A DNA stretch of 9,517 bases, taken from positions 1-9,517 of the forward strand of contig CBFCYE010000060.1 of NCBI GenBank assembly GCA_965602225.1, given 5' to 3'. Made by a program: the position numbers and the translations under genes. Each line of letters opens with the position of its first letter. The stretch's first letter is position 1. Below, piece by piece: positions 1-4,542 of this stretch. The notes under the pieces were generated by a model. It did no database searches. It was given only the letters and a program-made list of their open reading frames with translations, and was not told the origin of the DNA. Source of the stretch: Tenderia sp965602225 (GTDB lineage: Bacteria > Pseudomonadota > Gammaproteobacteria > Tenderiales > Tenderiaceae).

Positions 1-180
1 CGGCCAAAAGAAACGAACCAAAGAAAAGGCCGCCCGGATGACTTGCCCGGCAAACCACGCCGGGTGCCCTGTGCTTCTCACCCGCTTTGGCGCACAACCA
101 AACTCGCACAAAAGGCGTGCTCAAACAGGGTTGCGCTTGCCTCCAAAGCGGTCTGCGATGCTCGGCTGCGTCATACGGGG
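1..180 (-). repeat. Dispersed repeat, left copy, cut by window start
   Basis: On the minus strand this stretch closely matches the plus strand of 1684-1874, so the two form a long imperfect inverted pair. Shared blocks include the CAAAGAAAAGGCC segment, CACCCGCTTTGGCGCACAAC, and GACGCAGCCGAGCATCGCA. The two copies differ in one place: here the internal hairpin is CCCGGC (46-51) pairing with GCCGGG (59-64), whereas the right copy has an unrelated hairpin at the same position. The repeat probably continues left of the window. No protein-coding content is convincing. Confidence 0.85.
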
Positions 181-235
181 TTAAAGTCAAAACCTGTGGT
201 TTCGTTGTGAATGTGGTGGGGTATTTGAAGATTTT

Positions 236-306
236 GTAGCCTGGATGAAGCGTAGTGGAATCCGGGGAAAGACCCCCCGGATTTCGTTTCACTCCATCCG
301 GGCTAC
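236..306. repeat. Long hairpin repeat (GTAGCC...GGCTAC)
   Basis: A 71-base near-palindrome starts GTAGCC and ends GGCTAC. Its arms are the GGATGAAGCG and GGAATCCGGGG blocks and their reverse complements, around a short AAAGA loop. Intergenic hairpin repeats of this type, with a GGATGAAGC / CACTCCATCCGGGCTAC pattern, are to my recollection widespread in proteobacterial genomes. Its right end supplies the stop codon of the small DUF4124 gene. Positions 181-235, between this element and the left dispersed repeat, show nothing recognisable. Confidence 0.85.
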
Positions 307-440
307 TTGCTACTGATAGGCGTATCGGAAAAGTGAACGTTGCCTGCTTCGTCAACCCATTTGAAAATTTCTGCATGGCTGGGGCAAAGAAAAAATACTG
401 ACATTAACGCTGTGAGAATGATGATTGTGGTTTTAGTCAT
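303..440 (-). CDS. Miniature DUF4124 protein with signal peptide, probably truncated
   Basis: The reading frame encodes 45 residues. It opens with a Lys-Thr start and a hydrophobic run (residues 5-19) that looks like a Sec signal peptide ending near SHA at residues 21-23. The remainder, beginning EIFKWVDEAGNVHFSDTP, is the classic core of the DUF4124 family of envelope proteins, whose biochemical role is unknown. Family members normally continue well beyond this core, but here the TAG stop (303-305) falls inside the hairpin repeat at 236-306, so the gene was probably cut short by that repeat. The ATG at 438-440 has no clear ribosome binding site. The gene sits directly downstream of the last attC-like site in the same orientation, so it may have lost its own promoter or be read from the cassettes. 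It could be a non-functional remnant. Confidence 0.6.
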   Translation of the reverse strand: MTKTTIIILTALMSVFFLCPSHAEIFKWVDEAGNVHFSDTPISSK

Positions 441-464
441 AATGCGGGTTGTAGTTGTTTTGTA

Positions 465-512
465 TTTTAACGTTGCAAATCATCAGCGGCGCTTTTAGCC
501 GTCCGTTATGCC
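465..512 (-). other. Short attC-like site closing cassette A
   Basis: Read on the minus strand, this site starts GGCATAAC (512-505), the exact reverse complement of the GTTATGCC core at the head of the same cassette (1071-1064). It ends GTTAAAA (471-465), which fits the GTTRRRY core except for its last base. A small GC-rich stem (CGGC/GCCG) lies between. At about 47 bases it is shorter than the usual attC range, so it may be degenerate or partly deleted. The R'' match is the strong part of the evidence and the R' end is the weak part. Confidence 0.5.
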
Positions 513-1070
513 TTTATGCCAACTCTATATCGCAGGTGCTAAGGTGCTTCTCTGCATACTTGAACATATTTTCATAGTATTCCTCTAAAGGAAAATCATA
601 CCCCTGTAAATGCACTCTTGAATCAATTAACTCTTTCAATTCACTATGAAGAAAAAACAACATGTTTTTTGGTAATTCCATCTTTGGAATATTCATGGTT
701 TTATTATTATCTAAATGGGCAATAAATGAGTCTCTATAAGACCTTAGTTCGTTTACTTGCCTATCCCATGCTTCATCATCGATCCCTAATGAGGTTTTTA
801 ATTTCGACCTAAAACCATCTTTACTATCAATAATCTTTTCCCAGCTGTGCTTTCCTTTGGGCTCACCGAATAATTTACACCATTCAAGGACAGCAACATC
901 CAGACAGTTACCATCTAAAGTTATCCAGAAATCACCTTCATTCTTGTGAGTTACATTCTTAGTAATGGCTCTCGTAAAAGCTAGATTCCTAGTGAAATGA
1001 ATGCACAATAAAATAGCTCTTCGTATTCTTTGTTCTTTCGTCATTGTGTCTATTCTAATTTGAGGCATAA
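471..1070 (-). mobile_element. Integron gene cassette A (HEPN-like gene)
   Basis: The cassette boundaries are inferred from G^TT recombination points in the two core sites. The element would run on the minus strand from TTATGCC (1070) to the G at 471, about 600 bases with a single AT-rich gene. The core at its head (GTTATGCC) and the first box of its downstream attC (GGCATAAC) are exact complements, as expected because both derive from the attC of the circular cassette. Gene orientation and gene-then-attC order are correct for a cassette. Confidence 0.65.
514..1068 (-). CDS. Cassette-encoded protein with HEPN-like R-D-x4-H motif
   Basis: The product is a soluble, probably mostly helical protein of 184 residues with no signal peptide or membrane segment. 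I do not recognise a named family. Visible landmarks are an N-terminal basic helix (about 10-35), a WCKLFG motif (63-68), and SYRDSFIAHLD (110-120). The R112-D113-x4-H118 arrangement matches the Rx4-6H signature of HEPN ribonucleases, found in toxins and in abortive-infection proteins. The assignment rests on that motif only. The first ATG (1068) lies inside the attC core of the upstream cassette, so translation may really begin at Met9 (1044), giving 176 residues; neither start has a strong ribosome binding site. Codon use is markedly AT-rich compared with yebC or arsM, consistent with transfer. Confidence 0.75.
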   Translation of the reverse strand: MPQIRIDTMTKEQRIRRAILLCIHFTRNLAFTRAITKNVTHKNEGDFWITLDGNCLDVAVLEWCKLFGEPKGKHSWEKIIDSKDGFRSKLKTSLGIDDEAWDRQVNELRSYRDSFIAHLDNNKTMNIPKMELPKNMLFFLHSELKELIDSRVHLQGYDFPLEEYYENMFKYAEKHLSTCDIELA

Positions 1071-1156
1071 CGATTTAGCTAAGGGGCCGGAGGGCGCGCA
1101 GCGTCCTGGGGAAACCAGCGAACAAAGTGGGTGATCTTGAATGTATTGTTAGAGGC
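1065..1156 (-). other. attC recombination site of cassette B
   Basis: Read on the minus strand, the site begins GCCTCTAAC (1156-1148) and ends GTTATGC (1071-1065), 92 bases in all, within the usual attC range. The segment TCTAACAATACATTCAAG closely resembles the R''-L'' half of the aadA-type attC (TCTAACAATTCATTCAAG, from memory). On the opposite strand TAAG can pair with CTTGA leaving one unpaired G, like the extrahelical base of attC L boxes. The gene B stop codon lies two bases upstream, as is typical for cassettes. Confidence 0.75.
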
Positions 1157-1519
1157 AATTAATCAGAACCCCCACAACTACCGCCGCCATCACCACTAGA
1201 ACCACCCCCAAAATCACCAAAATCAAATAACCCAAATTCCCAGTAGCCACCCCCTCTAGAAACTGTGGCTAAAACGGCAGACACGATGCATAGGATTATT
1301 ATTGTTGTTGTGAACTCATTATGAAACCCATACGCCAGTGACGAGATTAAAGATAATATTGATACACAAGACAACCCAACAGTGAAGCCACCTGAAAGAA
1401 AACCACCAACAAGGAATAGTATCGCCCCAACAACTATTAGACCGTCATATAAACAATACAGACCTATAGCAGCCAAGGCATAACCAATAAAAGAACCCAT
1501 ATTCCTCTTTTGCCTCTAA
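1071..1519 (-). mobile_element. Integron gene cassette B (small membrane protein)
   Basis: The unit would run on the minus strand from the TT of GTTAGAGGC (1520-1512) to the G of GTTATGC at 1071, about 449 bases. The head core GTTAGAGGC and the attC box GCCTCTAAC (1156-1148) are perfect nine-base reverse complements, diagnostic of a cassette that circularises through its own attC. One gene fills almost the entire unit. It is the first cassette, because no further attC-like site is visible upstream (1521-1690). Confidence 0.7.
1159..1500 (-). CDS. Cassette-encoded small membrane protein with Gly-rich tail
   Basis: The product has 113 residues. About 80 residues are hydrophobic, with likely membrane segments near 5-35 (one long or two short), 41-58 and 64-80. 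A polar tail of about 33 residues follows, dominated by Gly and Ser, with GGGSSGDGGGSCGGSD at the end. I cannot name a family; proteins with a Gly-rich, Cys-containing tail after short membrane segments occur as hypotheticals in many bacteria. The start at 1500 is supported by GAGG three bases upstream, a tight but usable spacing, and by its place just inside the cassette head. The TAA stop precedes the attC box by two bases. It could be a membrane effector or immunity-type protein, but nothing in the sequence decides this. Confidence 0.7.
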   Translation of the reverse strand: MGSFIGYALAAIGLYCLYDGLIVVGAILFLVGGFLSGGFTVGLSCVSILSLISSLAYGFHNEFTTTIIILCIVSAVLATVSRGGGYWEFGLFDFGDFGGGSSGDGGGSCGGSD

Positions 1520-1535
1520 CAGTGAGTAGATGACA

Positions 1536-1612
1536 TTTCTAGATATAGAAACAGCTTCTATATCTACCTATGCAATTTCTACATTTGGAAATTGCCTTCC
1601 TATATCTAGAAA
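1536..1612. repeat. Four phased copies of a 16-bp dyad (TTTCTAGATATAGAAA)
   Basis: Units begin at 1536, 1556, 1576 and 1597, a period of 20-21 bases or two DNA turns. Unit 1 is the near-palindrome TTTCTAGATATAGAAA; unit 3 is TTTCTACATTTGGAAA; unit 4 (TTCCTATATCTAGAAA) is the reverse complement of unit 1 with one change; unit 2 keeps TTCTATATCTA. Consequently 1540-1550 can pair with 1556-1566 (11 bp, 5-base loop) or, alternatively, 1536-1548 with 1600-1612 (13 bp), with a further 8-bp hairpin at 1572-1595. The array lies 16-93 bases upstream of the first cassette. Candidates are an operator array or recombinase-binding sites. Confidence 0.75.
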
Positions 1613-1683
1613 CTATAAATCTTTATTTTTGTATTTTGAGTATAACCATAAAAAAACCAGTCAATCTTAAAATCTGCCCGCAG

Positions 1684-1890
1684 TCCCGTCCGACGCAGCC
1701 GAGCATCGCAGGCCGCTTTGGGTTAAGCGCAACCCTGTTTGAGCACGTTTTTTGTGCGAGTTTGGTTGTGCGCCAAAGCGGGTGAGAAGCGCAGGGGATT
1801 CAGTCATTCGGTTTTTTGAATGACTGAACAAGTCGCCGGGGGGCCTTTTCTTTGGTTCGTTTCTTTTTGGGCAAACAAAAGAAATGAACC
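1684..1890 (+). repeat. Dispersed repeat, right copy, inverted relative to 1-180
   Basis: This copy has the same conserved blocks as the left copy in the opposite orientation and is complete at this end. It contains a perfect 11-bp hairpin, TTCAGTCATTC (1799-1809) with GAATGACTGAA (1818-1828), where the left copy has a different GC-rich hairpin. It ends in a second hairpin, GGTTCGTTTCTTTT (1854-1867) with AAAAGAAATGAACC (1877-1890), containing one G-T pair. Hairpins of the TTTCTTTTGG type are, to my recollection, common between genes of beta- and gammaproteobacteria. Reading frames across it look accidental. Confidence 0.85.
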
Positions 1891-1950
1891 CGCAGTGTGG
1901 GCGCGGAAGCCCACGTCAAAATAAAAGCGCCGCAGGCATTCAAACCCTAG

Positions 1951-1970
1951 ATTCCGGTATGCACCGGAAT
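1951..1970. repeat. Small palindromic repeat ATTCCGGT-ATGC-ACCGGAAT
   Basis: A perfect 8-bp stem with a four-base loop is followed by GACGG. Short palindromes of the ATTCC...GGAATGACG type occur as dispersed intergenic units in many proteobacteria. It lies between the right dispersed repeat and the arsR promoter. The remaining bases (1891-1950) show no gene or signal that I can support. Confidence 0.6.
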
Positions 1971-2011
1971 GACGGTGGTGGGTGGTTCTTTGGGTTGGGG
2001 AAACAAAAGTC

Positions 2012-2039
2012 TTGACTCCCACCCAAACCAATCTATAAT
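2012..2039 (+). promoter_or_regulatory. Sigma-70 promoter of arsR-arsM
   Basis: TTGACT (2012-2017) and a perfect TATAAT (2034-2039) are separated by 16 bases. Transcription would be expected to start about 7-8 bases after the -10 box, at 2046-2047, which is the first base of the arsR start codon. It is the best-matching promoter in the window. Confidence 0.8.
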
Positions 2040-2055
2040 TCGAAACATGTCGAAT
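2038..2055. promoter_or_regulatory. Candidate ArsR operator, ATTCGA-N6-TCGAAT
   Basis: This perfect 6-bp inverted repeat with a six-base spacer overlaps the last bases of the -10 box, the predicted transcription start, and the arsR start codon. ArsR-family repressors usually bind imperfect dyads overlapping their own promoters, so position and symmetry suggest autorepression relieved by arsenite. Assignment is by position and symmetry only. Confidence 0.55.
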
Positions 2056-2358
2056 CATCAAATAAACAACACCCCCCTTGATGAAATGTTCAAGGCCCTC
2101 AGTAACCCCCATCGCCTGGCGCTGTTTTATCGCCTAATGAACTGCTGTGCCCCAGGTACCAAGTGCGGTGTTGAGGCTGAACGGTTTTGTGTCGGCGAGC
2201 TGGGCGAGGGCATGGCTATTGCGCCATCGACTCTGTCGCATCACCTAAAAGAATTAAACCGCGCCGGGCTGATCCAGATGGAGCGACGCGGTAAGAACGT
2301 GGAATGCTGGTTGGAGCCGAGTGTTTTAACTCAGCTGAGTGCCTTTTTTAAAAATTAA
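2047..2358 (+). CDS. arsR: ArsR/SmtB-family arsenic-responsive repressor
   Basis: The 103-residue product is a winged-helix repressor expected to bind its own promoter as a dimer and release it on binding As(III). The fold is clear from DEMFKALSNPHRLALFYRL (helices 1-2), APSTLSHHLKELNRAGLI (recognition helix, about 59-76) and ERRGKNVECWL (wing). Cys33, Cys34, Cys40, Cys48 and Cys87 are present. The NCC...C...FC cluster before the recognition helix is the probable metalloid site, though it is not the ELCVCDL form of the R773 plasmid protein. The ATG at 2047 is chosen over an upstream in-frame start at 1969 because that start lies before the promoter and encodes non-family sequence. No Shine-Dalgarno precedes it, in keeping with leaderless translation. 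arsM follows after 24 bases, so both are presumably co-transcribed. Confidence 0.93.
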   Translation: MSNHQINNTPLDEMFKALSNPHRLALFYRLMNCCAPGTKCGVEAERFCVGELGEGMAIAPSTLSHHLKELNRAGLIQMERRGKNVECWLEPSVLTQLSAFFKN

Positions 2359-2382
2359 TTTATTACGTTTAAGGAGTTAATC

Positions 2383-3249
2383 ATGAGTTCATGTTGCCCC
2401 CCCAAAACAGACAAGCCGAATCACGCTGAGCACGATAGTCATCGGCAGGATGTGCGCGGTGCCTATGCCAAGGTGGCCAATGCCGAGAACAATGGTGAGA
2501 ACTGTGGTATCGAGAGCAGTTGTTGTGGTGTCTCTGATGATGCCTCTATTAATACCTTGATCTCGACCCGCCTGGGATACAGCGAGGACGATCTGGCCAA
2601 GGCGCCTAGTGGTGCTGATATGGGTCTAGGTTGTGGTAATCCGCGTGCGATTGCTTCGCTCAAGCCGGGTGAGGTGGTGGTCGATCTGGGCGCTGGTGGT
2701 GGTTTTGACTGCTTTCTCGCGTCCCATGAGGTGGGTGAAACGGGCCATGTGATCGGCGTTGATATGACGCCGGATATGTTGAGCAAGGCGCGTAACAACG
2801 CGGTGAAGGGTGGCTATAAAAACGTTGAGTTTCGTCTGGGTGAGATTGAGCATCTGCCGATTGAGGATGAGACCGCGGATGTGATTATTTCTAATTGCGT
2901 GATCAATCTGTCGCCGAATAAAGCTCAGGTGTTTAAGGATGCCTTTCGCGTCTTGCAAAAGGGTGGTCGTCTGGCTATTTCAGATGTGGTGGCGACGGTT
3001 GAGCTGCCGGAAGAGATGCGTAATGATCCGGCCCTGATTGCTGGCTGCATGGGTAATGCGTCTTTGGTTGATGATCTTGAAACGATGATTAAGGCGGCTG
3101 GTTTTGTTGATGTCCGCATCGAGCCTAAGGATGAGTCAAAAGCGTTTATTCGTGACTGGGCGCCGGATCACAATGTGACTGATTATGTGGTGTCGGCGTC
3201 GATTGAGGCGATTAAACCTGGATGTAAACCTGGCTCTGGTTGCTGTTAG
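2383..3249 (+). CDS. arsM: Arsenite S-adenosylmethionine methyltransferase
   Basis: ArsM transfers methyl groups from SAM to As(III) in the cytoplasm, giving methylated, partly volatile arsenicals. The 288-residue product has the SAM-binding motif VVDLGAGGGFDC (99-110), the acidic GVD loop (125-127), and the family cysteines: Cys84 in GLGCGNP, Cys172 in SNCVINLSPNK, and Cys222 in GCMGNA, with Cys41 or Cys47/48 as the likely fourth. These correspond to the As-binding cysteines known from characterised ArsM enzymes. Cys pairs at both ends (SSCCPP at the N terminus, CKPGSGCC at the C terminus) may help capture metalloid. The start is fixed by a strong AAGGAG (2371-2376) six bases upstream. It is the second gene of the arsR operon and ends before a strong terminator. 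Length is normal for the family. Confidence 0.95.
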   Translation: MSSCCPPKTDKPNHAEHDSHRQDVRGAYAKVANAENNGENCGIESSCCGVSDDASINTLISTRLGYSEDDLAKAPSGADMGLGCGNPRAIASLKPGEVVVDLGAGGGFDCFLASHEVGETGHVIGVDMTPDMLSKARNNAVKGGYKNVEFRLGEIEHLPIEDETADVIISNCVINLSPNKAQVFKDAFRVLQKGGRLAISDVVATVELPEEMRNDPALIAGCMGNASLVDDLETMIKAAGFVDVRIEPKDESKAFIRDWAPDHNVTDYVVSASIEAIKPGCKPGSGCC

Positions 3250-3264
3250 AGGTTTTGGTTAAAT

Positions 3265-3306
3265 AAAAAAGGGCGGCCCTGATCTTTGATAGGGCCGCCC
3301 TTTTTT
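3265..3306. terminator. Bidirectional intrinsic terminator
   Basis: GGGCGGCCCT (3271-3280) and AGGGCCGCCC (3291-3300) form a perfect 10-bp stem around a ten-base loop, flanked by six A on the left and six T on the right. It can stop both the arsR-arsM transcript and the convergent transcript of the gene at 3324-3605. Confidence 0.95.
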
Positions 3307-3323
3307 ATGTCTGCGGATTGGCG

Positions 3324-3605
3324 TTAGCTGGCCAGTTTTTCCAGCAGGGCATCTTTTTCTTGGGTTTCTGTTACTACGCTGCGAATTTTGTTAAAGGCCT
3401 CAGCGGCTGCATCGGGATGTTTGGCGTAACCGATGATGGGGTCGTATTTATAACCAGCCATCTTCATGGCTTTGTTTTTGTAATCGGTACCTTCTGTACC
3501 GCCACCACCGATATTGGTGAGTAGTTGTTCGAGTTTGACGTGTGTGGCGACAACGCCGGGTTTAAAGCTGGTGAAGTCGTCGGCGACTACTTGATCGAAT
3601 TCCAT
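3324..3605 (-). CDS. Uncharacterised 93-residue soluble protein
   Basis: I do not recognise the family. The product is small, soluble and mixed in charge, with no signal peptide or membrane segment. Features include a NIGGGGTEGTDYKNKAMKMAGYKYDP stretch (about 31-56), Gly-rich then basic, and a probable amphipathic C-terminal helix (about 65-92) rich in Ala, Glu and Lys. It has no cysteines. The start at 3605 is supported by an AGGGGA sequence just upstream on the minus strand. It is transcribed toward arsM and shares the terminator at 3265-3306, which supports a real gene with its own transcript. Base composition resembles its neighbours. No function can be assigned. Confidence 0.8.
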   Translation of the reverse strand: MEFDQVVADDFTSFKPGVVATHVKLEQLLTNIGGGGTEGTDYKNKAMKMAGYKYDPIIGYAKHPDAAAEAFNKIRSVVTETQEKDALLEKLAS

Positions 3606-3816
3606 TGATATCCCCTGTGGGTGTTTGTTTGCGAATCTGGTTTAGTAATAAGTATTTCGTCAGTTGGGGCGTGGACTTAAGGTTTTTTGATTCAGAGCTG
3701 GTGATGGGCCTAAAAACAACGCTTTAGCGCTGCCTGTTGTGGCCGTTATCGGTGACGATAGGGGTAGAATGTGTCGCCTATCTGGGTTTTTTGTTCAGGC
3801 GTTGTGAGGGTGTGGG
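3606..3816. other. Divergent intergenic region
   Basis: This gap separates the leftward gene at 3324-3605 from the rightward DUF4124 gene. It should carry promoters for both. A TAGAAT at 3765-3770 could be a -10 box for the rightward gene, but no matching -35 is visible at normal spacing. No RNA gene is apparent. Confidence 0.4.
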
Positions 3817-4320
3817 GTGGTTAAGAAAACATTATTGATGTTGTCGATGATATCGATTCTGGCTGGGCCGATGTTGTACCTGTCTGTCGTCGATAAGATC
3901 GGTGGCGGGGCAGGGCCGTCTTTCAAGATGCCGAGTCTGGGACTGCCGGATTGGTTGAAATCTGGCAGCGAGCAGGTTATTGGTACGGCTAGCGAGATGG
4001 CCGGTGACAGTGGGCCGACGATTTACAAGTGGAAGGATGCCAATGGGGTCTGGCAGTTTACCAATGAGCTGCCTGTAGGTGTGACGGATGCGGAAACGGT
4101 AGAGATTAGCTCGAACACCAGTGTTCAGGCCTTTAAGCCGCAAGCAGAGCCAGAACAGGAAAAAGATGAAAGTCTGGCCGAGGCCAAGCAGGATGCGTCG
4201 TTGGAGCTGGACCTGATACCGACACCGGGGCGGGTAAAAAAGCTGATTGAAGATGCCCAGAATGTGCAGAATATACTTGATGATCGGGCCAAACAGATGG
4301 ATTCATTGTCTGCTGAATAG
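3817..4320 (+). CDS. DUF4124 envelope protein
   Basis: The product has 167 residues. An N-terminal hydrophobic segment (about 4-23), preceded by Lys-Lys, acts as an uncleaved anchor or signal; no clean cleavage site is visible. After a Gly/Ser/Pro-rich linker comes the DUF4124 core PTIYKWKDANGVWQFTNELP (67-86). The family is found in the envelope of gammaproteobacteria and has no established biochemical function. The C-terminal part (about 105-167) is acidic and probably helical. Translation is taken to start at GTG 3817 because GAGGG (3806-3810) lies six bases before it and the hydrophobic segment follows immediately. The small truncated DUF4124 gene at 303-440 shares only the motif, not the rest of the protein. 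It reads in the same direction as the mocA-like gene about 220 bases downstream. Confidence 0.85.
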   Translation: MVKKTLLMLSMISILAGPMLYLSVVDKIGGGAGPSFKMPSLGLPDWLKSGSEQVIGTASEMAGDSGPTIYKWKDANGVWQFTNELPVGVTDAETVEISSNTSVQAFKPQAEPEQEKDESLAEAKQDASLELDLIPTPGRVKKLIEDAQNVQNILDDRAKQMDSLSAE

Positions 4321-4387
4321 CGGCTTCTCTACTAAAACTGATTGAGGATATGGTTTAGCCTTGTTGGTGGTTATTGAAACCGGGGGC

Positions 4388-4431
4388 GTGTACTGTTAGC
4401 CTCGCAAAGGCGCTACACACGGAGGGTGTAG
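4388..4431 (+). other. Leader with two mutually exclusive hairpins
   Basis: GTGTA (4388-4392) can pair with TACAC (4414-4418), enclosing a GCCT/AGGC hairpin (4399-4411). Alternatively CTACAC (4413-4418) can pair with GTGTAG (4426-4431). Both use the same central bases. The structure lies about 110 bases before the mocA-like gene. I see no match to a riboswitch class that I know. The rest of the 4321-4542 gap has no convincing gene. Confidence 0.35.
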
Positions 4432-4542
4432 AACGTAGTAATGAAGGCTTTGGCTGTTGTGGTTCGAAAATGGCTGAAGTAACCCGGTTCAAAACCCGTC
4501 GCCAGGCTCGGTTGTTGCGGCGGAGATTAAAGGCTTGTTTAT

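Noticed and set aside
180..186. GTTAAAG as the distal attC box of a third cassette holding the DUF4124 gene
   Set aside because: It matches the needed GTTAAAA at only six of seven bases, lies at the edge of the dispersed repeat, and no attC-like structure sits between it and the gene.
1536..1612. CRISPR array
   Set aside because: The units are short, degenerate, partly inverted, and have no constant spacer of CRISPR length.
1639..1664. TTGACT and TATACT on the minus strand as a cassette promoter
   Set aside because: The spacer is only 14 bases, too short for a normal sigma-70 promoter, although the location upstream of the cassettes is tempting.
1570..1785. Open frame of 71 codons on the plus strand
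   Set aside because: It runs through the phased repeats and into the dispersed repeat, has no family character, and is not preceded by a usable ribosome binding site.
1969..2046. N-terminal extension of ArsR by 26 residues
   Set aside because: These codons lie over the promoter and repeat sequence, and the conserved protein begins at 2047.
1804..2112. Open frame of 102 codons on the minus strand
   Set aside because: It crosses the dispersed repeat, the small palindrome, the arsR promoter and the start of arsR, and its protein is repeat-derived in appearance.
2463..3119. Minus-strand open frames opposite arsM
   Set aside because: They are shadows of a strongly conserved methyltransferase gene, with no signals of their own.
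4440..4510. tRNA-like GGTTCGAAAA and GGTTCAAAACC motifs
   Set aside because: No acceptor, D or anticodon arms can be built around either motif at the correct distances.
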